From Acidimicrobiales bacterium (GTDB lineage: Bacteria; Actinomycetota; Acidimicrobiia; Acidimicrobiales; Ilumatobacteraceae): a DNA stretch of 9,191 nucleotides. Shown in pieces: positions 1 to 5,654 of this stretch (positions are counted from its first letter, which is position 1; each line of letters begins with the position of its first letter). The notes beneath the pieces were generated by a model that saw only the letters and a list, made by a program, of their open reading frames with translations, was not told where the DNA came from and made no database searches. Made by a program: the position numbers and the translations under genes. The stretch covers positions 1-9,191 of the forward strand of contig JAURHL010000072.1 of assembly GCA_030833305.1 (NCBI GenBank), read 5' to 3'.

Positions 1-306
1 CTGGCCCAACGCGACGCCGCGGTGAACGCGCTGCACAAGATCCCCGGGGTGACGTGCGTGGTGCCCAAGGGGGCGTTGTACGTCTTCCCGAAGTTGGATC
101 CGCAGATGTACCCCATCGCCGACGACCGACGCTTCGTTCTGGACTTCCTGCGCGCCGAGAAGGTGTTGGTGGTGCAAGGCACCGGCTTCAACTGGCCGAA
201 CACGGATCACCTGCGCATCGTCACCTTGCCGTGGGCGAAGGATCTGACCGAGGCCATCGAGCGCCTCGGCCGGTTCCTGTCGACCTACACCCCGCCCAAG
301 GACTGA
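1..306 (+). CDS. alaA: AlaA-type class I/II aminotransferase, C-terminal end (5' truncated)
   Basis: This is a PLP-dependent aminotransferase of fold type I, of the kind that makes alanine from pyruvate with glutamate as amino donor in the cytoplasm. The reading frame is open from base 1, so the gene begins left of the window; the GTG at 22 is internal, not a start. About 101 residues are visible. They follow the C-terminal domain of E. coli AlaA closely from memory: a GALYVFPKLD segment, a D-F-L-R-A-E-K-V-L-V-V-Q-G-T-G-F-N-W-P stretch, then DHLRIVTLP. The Arg of DHLRIV (codon 72 of the fragment) is the family's substrate alpha-carboxylate ligand. The catalytic Lys would lie upstream and is not seen. 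The TGA stop at 304-306 sits inside a strong hairpin. It probably has a housekeeping role and is not part of the catabolic module. Confidence 0.87.
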   Translation: MAQRDAAVNALHKIPGVTCVVPKGALYVFPKLDPQMYPIADDRRFVLDFLRAEKVLVVQGTGFNWPNTDHLRIVTLPWAKDLTEAIERLGRFLSTYTPPKD

Positions 307-326
307 CCGGGTCGCTCCGGTCGGTC
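301..326 (+). terminator. hairpin at the aminotransferase stop codon, candidate terminator
   Basis: A 10-bp stem pairs GACTGACCGG (301-310) with CCGGTCGGTC (317-326) around a 6-nt loop. The only imperfection is one G-U wobble. The stem includes the TGA stop codon. No U-tract follows, so if it terminates it is of the tract-less type often assumed for high-GC actinobacteria. It would separate the aminotransferase from the amidase 78 nt downstream. Confidence 0.5.
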
Positions 327-384
327 CGCGCCACCGCACTACATTGACCCTCGTCGGCCCGTCGGGTCGCGGATCGGGGGGATC

Positions 385-1791
385 ATGTCCGGTGAATTGT
401 GGACCAAAGGCGCGCTCGAACTGGCCGCCGACATCAAGGCGAAGCGGACCACGAGCCGCGCGGTGGTGGAAGCGCACCTCGCGCGCATCGCCGAGGTGAA
501 CCCGGCCGTCAACGCCGTCGTCAAGGTGTTGGCCGACGACGCTCGTCGTCTGGCCGACGCCGCCGACGCCTCGGTGTCCGCCGGAGGTTCCCTCGGCCCC
601 CTGCACGGTGTTCCGTTCACGATCAAGGAGAACATCGACGTGGCCGGTCAGGCGACCACGCACGGCGTGCCGATCTTCGCCGAGGCCATCGCACCATCGT
701 CGTCTCCCGCCGTCGAGCGCATGCTGGCCGCCGGGGCGATCCCGATCGGGCGGACCAACCTGCCCGACATGGGACTGCGCATCCACACCGACAGCAGCCT
801 GCACGGTCGCACGAAGAACCCGTGGAAATCCGAGCGCACCGCGGGCGGATCGAGTGGTGGCGAAGGGGCGGCCCTGGCCACCGGCATGTCACCGATCGGA
901 TTGGGCAACGACATCGGTGGCAGTTTGCGCAATCCCGCTCACGCCTGCGGCATCTCCTCCATCAAGCCGTCGGTCGGCGTGATCCCCGACACCCAGACGT
1001 ATCCCTCGCCCGACCGATCCCCGGCCTTCGCGGCCATGGCCGTCCAGGGCGTGATGGCGCGACGGGTCGCCGACGTTCGCGCGGGATTCGACATCGTCGC
1101 TGGACCCGACCCCCGCGATCCGATCAGCGTGCCGGCGCGACTCACCGACCTCGCCCCCGGTGAGCGCCTGCGGGTCGCGATTCTTCCGGCGCCTCCGGGC
1201 GGTTCGACCCATCCCGACATCGCGACCGCCGTGCGTCGGGCCGGCGACGCGCTGGCCGACGCCGGACACGACGTCGTCGAGTCGACACCTCCCGACATCG
1301 AACTGACCTACCTCGTGTGGGCGATCATGTTGTTCTCCGAACTCTCCGACATCCGCGAACAACTCGACCTGGTCATGGGTGAGGGAGGCCGCACGCTCAT
1401 CGGGCGGATCCTCGAGTTCTTCCCCCGGGTCTCGAACGTCGAGCACTATCTCGCGATGTCACAACGCGACGGGCTCGCCCGCCGCTGGTCGATGTGGTTC
1501 GAGGACCATCAGGCGTTGGTGCTCCCGACCTGGACCCAACCGCCGTTCGTGTTCGACGACGATCTCGCCGGAGCCGAAGGTGCCACGCGCACTCTCGAGC
1601 TGATGCGACCGGTACTTCCCGCCAACCTGCTCGGCCTCCCAAGCGTGGTGGTGCCCGCCGGCATGGCCGACGAACTGCCGGTCGGCGTGCAGGTGATGGG
1701 GGCCCGGTTCACCGACCGACGTTGTCTGTCGCTCGCCGAGCAGATCGAACAACGGTTGCCCGGGGCGACGCCGATCGATCCGCGCCCCTAA
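385..1791 (+). CDS. amidase-signature (AS) family amidase
   Basis: This is a 468-aa cytoplasmic Ser-cisSer-Lys hydrolase that cleaves carboxamides or acyl-amides; the substrate cannot be read from the sequence. The AS core is complete. Catalytic Lys81 lies in FTIKENIDV, the bridging Ser156 in GGSSGGEGAA, and the nucleophile Ser180 in NDIGGSLRNPA. The 24-residue spacing between the two serines is the same as in FAAH (S217/S241). GatA-like features end there: no GatB or GatC is nearby and the C-terminal third is divergent, so a tRNA amidotransferase is unlikely. The ATG at 385 is preceded by a G-run (376-381) only 3 nt away, a poor Shine-Dalgarno spacing. The gene converges on the flavin monooxygenase gene and their stop codons overlap by 4 nt. 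It is not in the MarR-controlled operon, but it might hydrolyse an amide precursor or product of the same pathway (inference). Confidence 0.92.
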   Translation: MSGELWTKGALELAADIKAKRTTSRAVVEAHLARIAEVNPAVNAVVKVLADDARRLADAADASVSAGGSLGPLHGVPFTIKENIDVAGQATTHGVPIFAEAIAPSSSPAVERMLAAGAIPIGRTNLPDMGLRIHTDSSLHGRTKNPWKSERTAGGSSGGEGAALATGMSPIGLGNDIGGSLRNPAHACGISSIKPSVGVIPDTQTYPSPDRSPAFAAMAVQGVMARRVADVRAGFDIVAGPDPRDPISVPARLTDLAPGERLRVAILPAPPGGSTHPDIATAVRRAGDALADAGHDVVESTPPDIELTYLVWAIMLFSELSDIREQLDLVMGEGGRTLIGRILEFFPRVSNVEHYLAMSQRDGLARRWSMWFEDHQALVLPTWTQPPFVFDDDLAGAEGATRTLELMRPVLPANLLGLPSVVVPAGMADELPVGVQVMGARFTDRRCLSLAEQIEQRLPGATPIDPRP

Positions 1792-2921
1792 AGCGCCGTC
1801 GTCGCCAGGAGCGACTGGCCGAATCGGTCGTAGGCGATGTTCGATGCCACGTGATGTTGCACGGAACCGTGCGCGTCGCGGAAACAACGCTGCAGGATGC
1901 TGGAGTTGAACAGCGCTCCGGCGCCGGCGAAGTGGAACAGGTGACTCACCGTGTTGGCGGCACTTTCGGTGCACCAGGCCATCGCGCTCACCACGTACTG
2001 CTGCTGTTGCGTCGACAGGGTGTGGCCGGCCAACAAGGTCGCGTCCGCTTCCTCGAACGACTTCACCGCGAATGCGCGCGCCGCGTCGATGGCCAACTGT
2101 CCCTTGCCGAACTCGTACTGGAACGCACCACGATCGGCGAGTCGTCCGTCGAATCCCCGGGCCTTGGCGTTCGCATAGGTGGCCAGTTCGTCCATGAACC
2201 GCTGGCACACACCCATGGTGAAGCCCAGGTTCTCCCCCGCCACGTACGCCTGGTAGCCGGTCTTGAACATCGGCCCACCTCGACGTGGTGCTTCCAGCGG
2301 ATCGAGGACCATGGCATCGGGGACGAACACGTCGTCCACGTGAATGGTGAAGCTGCCGGTGCCCTTCAGCGCCATCACGTCCCAGTCGTTGTCGACCCGG
2401 GCCTCGCGCGTGCGCACGATGACGATACGAACCCGTGGTTGCTCGGCGCCGGCCTCGATGGCCGTGAGCAACGCGAAGTCCGAGTGCTTCACGCCACTGG
2501 CGTACTTCCATGTGCCCGTGACGCGGACGCCGCCATCGGCCGGAAGGAACGTGCCCGTGGGCGCCGACACCGCCGCGATGATGGGAGCGGGGTTGTCACC
2601 GAACACGATGTCGAGACCCTCGCGTCCCAGACGCGCTCCGGCCATGGCCGCCGCACCGGCGTGATTGAACCCGGCCCACGCCGCGGTGGGGTTCGCGTAC
2701 GACAACGCCGAGAAGTAGCGGAACTGATCCGCCAAGTGGAGATGATCTCCGCCCACCTCCAATGGCGCCTTGATCATGGGCACCCGCAGTCGACGCATCA
2801 ACGCGTCCAACGCGTCAGGGGCGGTTCCCTGTCTTTCGGCCTCGGCCGCGGTGATGTCGAACTCGACGTGGTGCTCGCGGATCTCGTCCATCAGAGCGCC
2901 GACGGTGCGGGGATGATGCAT
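1788..2921 (-). CDS. acyl-CoA-dehydrogenase-fold flavin-dependent monooxygenase (HsaA-like)
   Basis: This 377-aa protein has the acyl-CoA dehydrogenase fold, with the C-terminal type found in two-component aromatic hydroxylases such as HsaA and p-hydroxyphenylacetate C2 hydroxylase. Visible features are an N-terminal helical domain (about 1-110, with APLEVGG at 52-58), a middle beta domain with GTWKYASGVKHSD (136-148) where the flavin sits in relatives, and a C-terminal helical domain ending in RCFRDAHGSVQHH, matching the family's R-D-x-H-x-x-x-x-H region. Such enzymes use reduced flavin and O2 to hydroxylate phenolic rings. No flavin reductase is in the window, so reduced flavin must come from elsewhere. 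The ATG at 2921 has an excellent AAGGAG (2929-2934, 7-nt spacer) and overlaps the SDR stop by 1 nt (TGATG), so it is translationally coupled as the last gene of the operon. A true acyl-CoA dehydrogenase is the alternative but looks less likely. Confidence 0.82.
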   Translation of the reverse strand: MHHPRTVGALMDEIREHHVEFDITAAEAERQGTAPDALDALMRRLRVPMIKAPLEVGGDHLHLADQFRYFSALSYANPTAAWAGFNHAGAAAMAGARLGREGLDIVFGDNPAPIIAAVSAPTGTFLPADGGVRVTGTWKYASGVKHSDFALLTAIEAGAEQPRVRIVIVRTREARVDNDWDVMALKGTGSFTIHVDDVFVPDAMVLDPLEAPRRGGPMFKTGYQAYVAGENLGFTMGVCQRFMDELATYANAKARGFDGRLADRGAFQYEFGKGQLAIDAARAFAVKSFEEADATLLAGHTLSTQQQQYVVSAMAWCTESAANTVSHLFHFAGAGALFNSSILQRCFRDAHGSVQHHVASNIAYDRFGQSLLATTAL

Positions 2922-3700
2922 CAGAAAACTCCTTCGTAACTTCCGCCGTCCATCTGCAGGTTCTGTCCGCTGATGTAACCGGCCTGGGCCGAGCACAAGA
3001 AGGCGAACGCGTCGCCCAATTCGGAGGCCTGGCCCAATCGGCCGGCTTTGATGGAGGCCACCTGTTCGGCTCGTGCCTGTTCGTAGGTGACACCCCTGAC
3101 TTTCATGACCACCTGCGCCATCTGTTCCTGGCGCGCGGTGTCGAACCGCTCGGGAAGAATCTGGTTGATGGTGACGTTGAACTTCACCACGTCCTTCGAG
3201 ACACCTTTCAACACGCCGGTCAATCCCAACCGTGATCCGTGCGACAGGCTCATGGCCGAGTTCGGTGACTTCACCATGGCCGAGCTGATGGCCACCACGC
3301 GACCGAATCGCCGTTCGCACATGCCGGGCAACACGCGCTGTAGGAAGGCCAAAGGCCCGGTGAGCGCTTGGCGAAGCGCGTCGGACCACATCTGCTCGGT
3401 GAGATCGGCGAAGACGGCCGGCGACGGTCCCTGTCCGTTCAGCAGCACGATGTCGGGTTGCGGGCAGGCGACCAGCAATGCGTCCTGCACCGTGGACGTC
3501 GACGAGTCGCCGACCACTCCCTGCACGTGCACTCCGAACGTCGCACCGATCGCCCCGACCGTCTCGTCCACGTCGGCCGCGTTTCGACCGTTCACCACCA
3601 GATTGACGCCCTCGCGCGCGAGGCTCTCGGCACACGCGCGGCCGAGGCCGCGGGTGCTTCCCAACAACACGGCCGTGCGACCACTGATCCCGAGATCCAT
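2921..3700 (-). CDS. atypical short-chain dehydrogenase/reductase (catalytic Tyr and Lys replaced)
   Basis: This 259-aa single-domain SDR has a Rossmann fold. The nucleotide-binding turn is GSTRGLG (14-20) after strand TAVLL, and NGR (37-39) lies after the second strand, which suggests NADP(H) preference (inference). The usual NNAG is LNGQG (87-91). Ser140 of AISSAM aligns with the catalytic Ser, but the YxxxK positions are Ser153 and Arg157 (LSHGSRLGL). The canonical proton-relay Tyr/Lys are therefore missing, as in the divergent 'BKR-like' SDR subgroup. The C-terminus, GQNLQMDGGSYEGVF, is normal for an SDR. ATG 3700 is chosen because the SDR fold begins right there; it lies 2 nt after the stop of the dioxygenase gene and lacks a clear Shine-Dalgarno, which suggests coupling. 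It probably acts on a pathway intermediate (dihydrodiol, alcohol or ketone) but may not be a classical oxidoreductase. Confidence 0.88.
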   Translation of the reverse strand: MDLGISGRTAVLLGSTRGLGRACAESLAREGVNLVVNGRNAADVDETVGAIGATFGVHVQGVVGDSSTSTVQDALLVACPQPDIVLLNGQGPSPAVFADLTEQMWSDALRQALTGPLAFLQRVLPGMCERRFGRVVAISSAMVKSPNSAMSLSHGSRLGLTGVLKGVSKDVVKFNVTINQILPERFDTARQEQMAQVVMKVRGVTYEQARAEQVASIKAGRLGQASELGDAFAFLCSAQAGYISGQNLQMDGGSYEGVF

Positions 3701-3702
3701 GT

Positions 3703-4659
3703 TCAGTCCAGCCCGTCGGCCACGCGGCCCGCGGCGATGGCTTTGATGTCGGGCGGATTGAAGAAGACCCCCGGCGGATCCTTCGGACCCCACACCGAGA
3801 ACCCGGCCGGGCCGTCGGCACCTTCCCAGTCCATCTTGCAGAAATCGCGCGCCCAAACTTCGTCGTCGACGATCTGGTCCATGTCGCTGAAGAACTCGAA
3901 CATGTTCCCCGACGGATCACGCAGGTACCAGAAGACGTTGGCTCCCAGATTGTGACGGCCCACGCCGACCACGCTGGCGTCGTCGCGCTCGGACACCACC
4001 GCGCGTCCGGCCAATCCGACGGCGTCGATGTCGTCCACTTCCACCGCGTAGTGATTCAGGTACGAGGTGGGACCGGGCTGGATCATGAGATTGTGATGAT
4101 CGCTCTCGACGCGCATGAAGGTGGCGAGGCCGTTGAGGATGGAGTCCGAGACCCGATAACCCAGGAGGTTCACGTAGAAGTCGACCGCTTTGGCCGTGTG
4201 GGGCGTGCCGAGCACGACATGGCCGATGCGACGCGGAGGACGCGGATCGGTGTGCAGGACGGCGTCGGCACGGGTGTCGACGCGAGTTCGTTGTCCGGGC
4301 GCGTTGAACGGGCGCGCCTGTCCGGGCGTGAGCGGGTGCGGATCGGTGACGTCGATGACCACTCGGTGCCCGAACACCGGGTCGACACACGTGAGCGTCG
4401 TGCCGGCGACCGTGACGTCGAGGCCGGCCTCGCGCAGGCGACCGGCGATGTCGGACAGATCCTTTTCCTCGGAACATCCGAGGTGCATGGAGGCGAGGTG
4501 GCGATACGGGGCTTCGCGCAGGGTCATCTGCGTCGGACGATCCACGGTTCCCAACACGTTGGATGCGGTGCGTTGCATGCCGTGCCGTTCCCAGAATTCC
4601 ATCAGCTCGGCGGGGTTCGGAACGGCGAGTTCGATGTCGAGAAGCGCGTTCAGGGTCAC
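3703..4659 (-). CDS. VOC-superfamily type I extradiol ring-cleavage dioxygenase
   Basis: This 318-aa protein has two vicinal-oxygen-chelate domains (about 1-115 and 143-260), the build of BphC/HsaC-type extradiol dioxygenases. The C-terminal domain keeps the iron triad: His147 (RIGHVVLG), His203 (LNHYAVEV) and Glu255 (NMFEFFSD). Also present are the second-shell His189 (SDHHNLMI), His236 in GRHNLG, and Tyr245 in WYLRDPSGN. The last segment resembles the homoprotocatechuate 2,3-dioxygenase subgroup more than BphC's GRHTND. The predicted reaction is Fe(II)-dependent O2 insertion next to the two hydroxyls of a catechol-type ring, in the cytoplasm. The start is GTG at 4659: AGGAG (4668-4672) precedes it by 8 nt, and it overlaps the previous stop as GTGA. 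No ATG gives a sensible VOC N-terminus. In steroid catabolism an HsaA-like hydroxylase feeds an HsaC-like extradiol enzyme, and both types are in this operon. The substrate is unknown. Confidence 0.87.
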   Translation of the reverse strand: MTLNALLDIELAVPNPAELMEFWERHGMQRTASNVLGTVDRPTQMTLREAPYRHLASMHLGCSEEKDLSDIAGRLREAGLDVTVAGTTLTCVDPVFGHRVVIDVTDPHPLTPGQARPFNAPGQRTRVDTRADAVLHTDPRPPRRIGHVVLGTPHTAKAVDFYVNLLGYRVSDSILNGLATFMRVESDHHNLMIQPGPTSYLNHYAVEVDDIDAVGLAGRAVVSERDDASVVGVGRHNLGANVFWYLRDPSGNMFEFFSDMDQIVDDEVWARDFCKMDWEGADGPAGFSVWGPKDPPGVFFNPPDIKAIAAGRVADGLD

Positions 4660-5021
4660 GATTGCTTCTCCTGCTCGTCCATCTGGTCCCACACCTCGCC
4701 GAGCACCCGCGACGCGCTGACGGCGACCGGCCATCCCGCGTAGTGGGCGACGTGGGTGATCATGGCCTCCAAGGTGGCCCGCTCGATACCCAGGTTTCGG
4801 GCGCCCCGGAAGTGCAGGTATTGCTCGGACTCGCGCCCGGTGGCCACCAAAACCGTGCAGGTGACGAGCGAGCGTTGTTGCAGCGACAACCGATCGTCCT
4901 GCCAGATCTCTCCGAACAAGTGGTCGATGGTCTGCGCCATGAGATCGGGGTGCACCGAGCGAGACGGTGGAAGCCCCTTGAAGAGTTTCCCCGCCAATTC
5001 CCGACCCTGCTCGCGTGTCAT
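4656..5021 (-). CDS. carboxymuconolactone decarboxylase (CMD) family protein
   Basis: This small 121-aa alpha-helical protein is close in length to gamma-carboxymuconolactone decarboxylase (PcaC). The core matches the CMD domain: LSLQQRSLVTCTVLVATGR (45-63), then YLHFRGARNLGI (68-79) with the His-x-Arg-Gly-Ala signature, then VAHYAGWPVA (91-100). Only one Cys (Cys55) is in the core, and there is no CxxC, so an AhpD-type peroxidase/disulfide role is unlikely. PcaC acts in the ortho (beta-ketoadipate) pathway, whereas the neighbour is a meta-type dioxygenase. The substrate here is therefore probably not gamma-carboxymuconolactone (inference). It is the first gene of the minus-strand operon. The ATG at 5021 follows a strong AGGAGG (5026-5031) only 4 nt away, and the stop overlaps the dioxygenase GTG start by 4 nt. 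Confidence 0.85.
   Translation of the reverse strand: MTREQGRELAGKLFKGLPPSRSVHPDLMAQTIDHLFGEIWQDDRLSLQQRSLVTCTVLVATGRESEQYLHFRGARNLGIERATLEAMITHVAHYAGWPVAVSASRVLGEVWDQMDEQEKQS
4668..4672 (-). promoter_or_regulatory. Shine-Dalgarno AGGAG that fixes the GTG start of the dioxygenase
   Basis: AGGAG on the minus strand lies 8 nt before GTG at 4659. It supports this non-ATG start and lies inside the end of the upstream CMD gene. Confidence 0.6.
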
Positions 5022-5042
5022 GTCCCCTCCTCGGTCCCGCCG

Positions 5043-5072
5043 ATCGTACGCGCAAAATTAGTTTGAAGTCAA
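5043..5072 (-). promoter_or_regulatory. predicted promoter of the CMD-dioxygenase-SDR-monooxygenase operon
   Basis: Reading the minus strand, TTGACT (5072-5067) is followed after 18 nt by TACGAT (5048-5043), a good sigma70/SigA-like pair. Transcription would start near 5036, leaving a leader of about 15 nt that contains the Shine-Dalgarno of the CMD gene. The -35 box lies inside the palindromic operator. This is a pattern-based prediction. Confidence 0.55.
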
Positions 5073-5076
5073 ACTA
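5059..5076. promoter_or_regulatory. 18-bp palindromic operator, probable MarR binding site
   Basis: TAGTTTGAAGTCAAACTA has perfect 8-bp inverted arms around a 2-nt centre (AG). It lies in an AT-rich island (about 5054-5082) within GC-rich DNA, between the divergent CMD and marR genes. Its size, symmetry and position fit an operator for a MarR dimer. It overlaps the predicted -35 boxes on both strands, so binding would block both promoters. No second copy was seen elsewhere in the window. Confidence 0.72.
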
Positions 5077-5091
5077 TTTTTCGGCTACGTT
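5063..5091 (+). promoter_or_regulatory. predicted promoter of the marR operon, probably leaderless
   Basis: TTGAAG (5063-5068) is followed after 17 nt by TACGTT (5086-5091). A start 7 nt past the -10 box falls on base 5098, the first base of the GTG start codon. No Shine-Dalgarno precedes that codon. This arrangement fits a leaderless mRNA, which is common in actinobacteria. Confidence 0.45.
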
Positions 5092-5097
5092 TCCTTC

Positions 5098-5616
5098 GTG
5101 GCCATTTCCGAGATCCTCGACGACACCATCGGCACCTGGCGGCGCGAGCGACCCGACCTCGACTTCGACGGCATGGCCTTGTTCCTGAAGATGAGCGCGA
5201 CCGTACGAAAGATCATCGAGGGCTTCAAGGACGACATCCATGAACTGGGCATCACATTGTCCGAATTCGACGTCTTGGCCACGTTGCGTCGCAGCGGACC
5301 GAAGGCGGTGCTCACCCCCGGCCACATCGCCCATGTGGCCATGGTGAAGCCCAGTGGCCTCGCCCACCGTCTCGCGCAATTGGAAAAGGCCGGCCTCATC
5401 AGCCGCACCCCTGATCCCGAGGACCGGCGCAGTGCCCTCATTCGAATCACCCCCGCGGGGCGTCGCATCGCCGATCGTGCCATCGAGTTGCTGGCCGGCC
5501 ACAAGAACGAGGCGTTCAGCGGTCTCACCGATCGTCAACGCGAATCGTTGGATCAACTGCTCGACAAGGTCATCGACACCACGGACGCTGTTTCACAATC
5601 GACCCACTCGGCCTGA
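5098..5616 (+). CDS. MarR-family transcriptional regulator
   Basis: This 172-aa winged helix-turn-helix regulator acts as a dimer and usually as a repressor released by a phenolic or other small ligand. The helix-turn-helix spans about 52-100: LSEFDVLATLRRSGPK, then HIAHVAMVKPSGLAHRLAQLEKAGLISR, where the recognition helix is around 84-96. The wing is DPEDRRSALIRIT (106-118) with the hallmark DxxDRR. The N-terminal stretch WRRERPDLDFDGMAL is typical of actinobacterial members and supports the GTG start at 5098 over the internal ATG at 5173 (residue 26). No Shine-Dalgarno is present, and the promoter geometry suggests a leaderless message. The regulator sits next to an 18-bp palindrome between two divergent operons. 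It most likely represses itself, the downstream phosphohistidine and FAD hydroxylase genes, and the opposite aromatic operon (inference). The next gene follows after 38 nt. Confidence 0.92.
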   Translation: MAISEILDDTIGTWRRERPDLDFDGMALFLKMSATVRKIIEGFKDDIHELGITLSEFDVLATLRRSGPKAVLTPGHIAHVAMVKPSGLAHRLAQLEKAGLISRTPDPEDRRSALIRITPAGRRIADRAIELLAGHKNEAFSGLTDRQRESLDQLLDKVIDTTDAVSQSTHSA

Positions 5617-5654
5617 CCGGCCGGGCATCACGAACGACGGAGGGACGTTCCGCG

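Noticed and set aside
340..372. Possible amidase promoter: TACATT at 340-345, or TTGACC at 344-349
   Set aside because: Neither has a convincing partner box at 16-19 nt, so no promoter is called.
907..930. Asn175 in the amidase NDIGGS motif, where Ser or Thr is common
   Set aside because: The catalytic Lys and both Ser are intact, and I recall GND-type variants in bacterial amidases, so no loss of function is implied.
1494..2939. Long plus-strand open frame (481 codons) opposite the monooxygenase gene
   Set aside because: The translation is rich in Arg, Gly and His with no recognisable domain. The minus strand here encodes a clear acyl-CoA-dehydrogenase-fold protein. It is an antisense shadow typical of high GC.
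2922..3920. In-frame extension of the monooxygenase to a 710-codon protein starting at 3920
   Set aside because: The extension overlaps the SDR gene in another frame and has no domain. The ATG at 2921 has an ideal AAGGAG and starts the fold.
3920..3960. Apparent loss of the BphC-type Asp in the dioxygenase GRHTND motif (here GRHNLG)
   Set aside because: The following WYLRDPSGN matches the homoprotocatechuate 2,3-dioxygenase-type form of this loop, so it looks like a subgroup trait and not a defect.
4660..5055. In-frame extension of the dioxygenase to a 450-codon protein
   Set aside because: It would overlap the whole CMD gene out of frame. GTG 4659 with AGGAG at 8 nt fits the VOC N-terminus.
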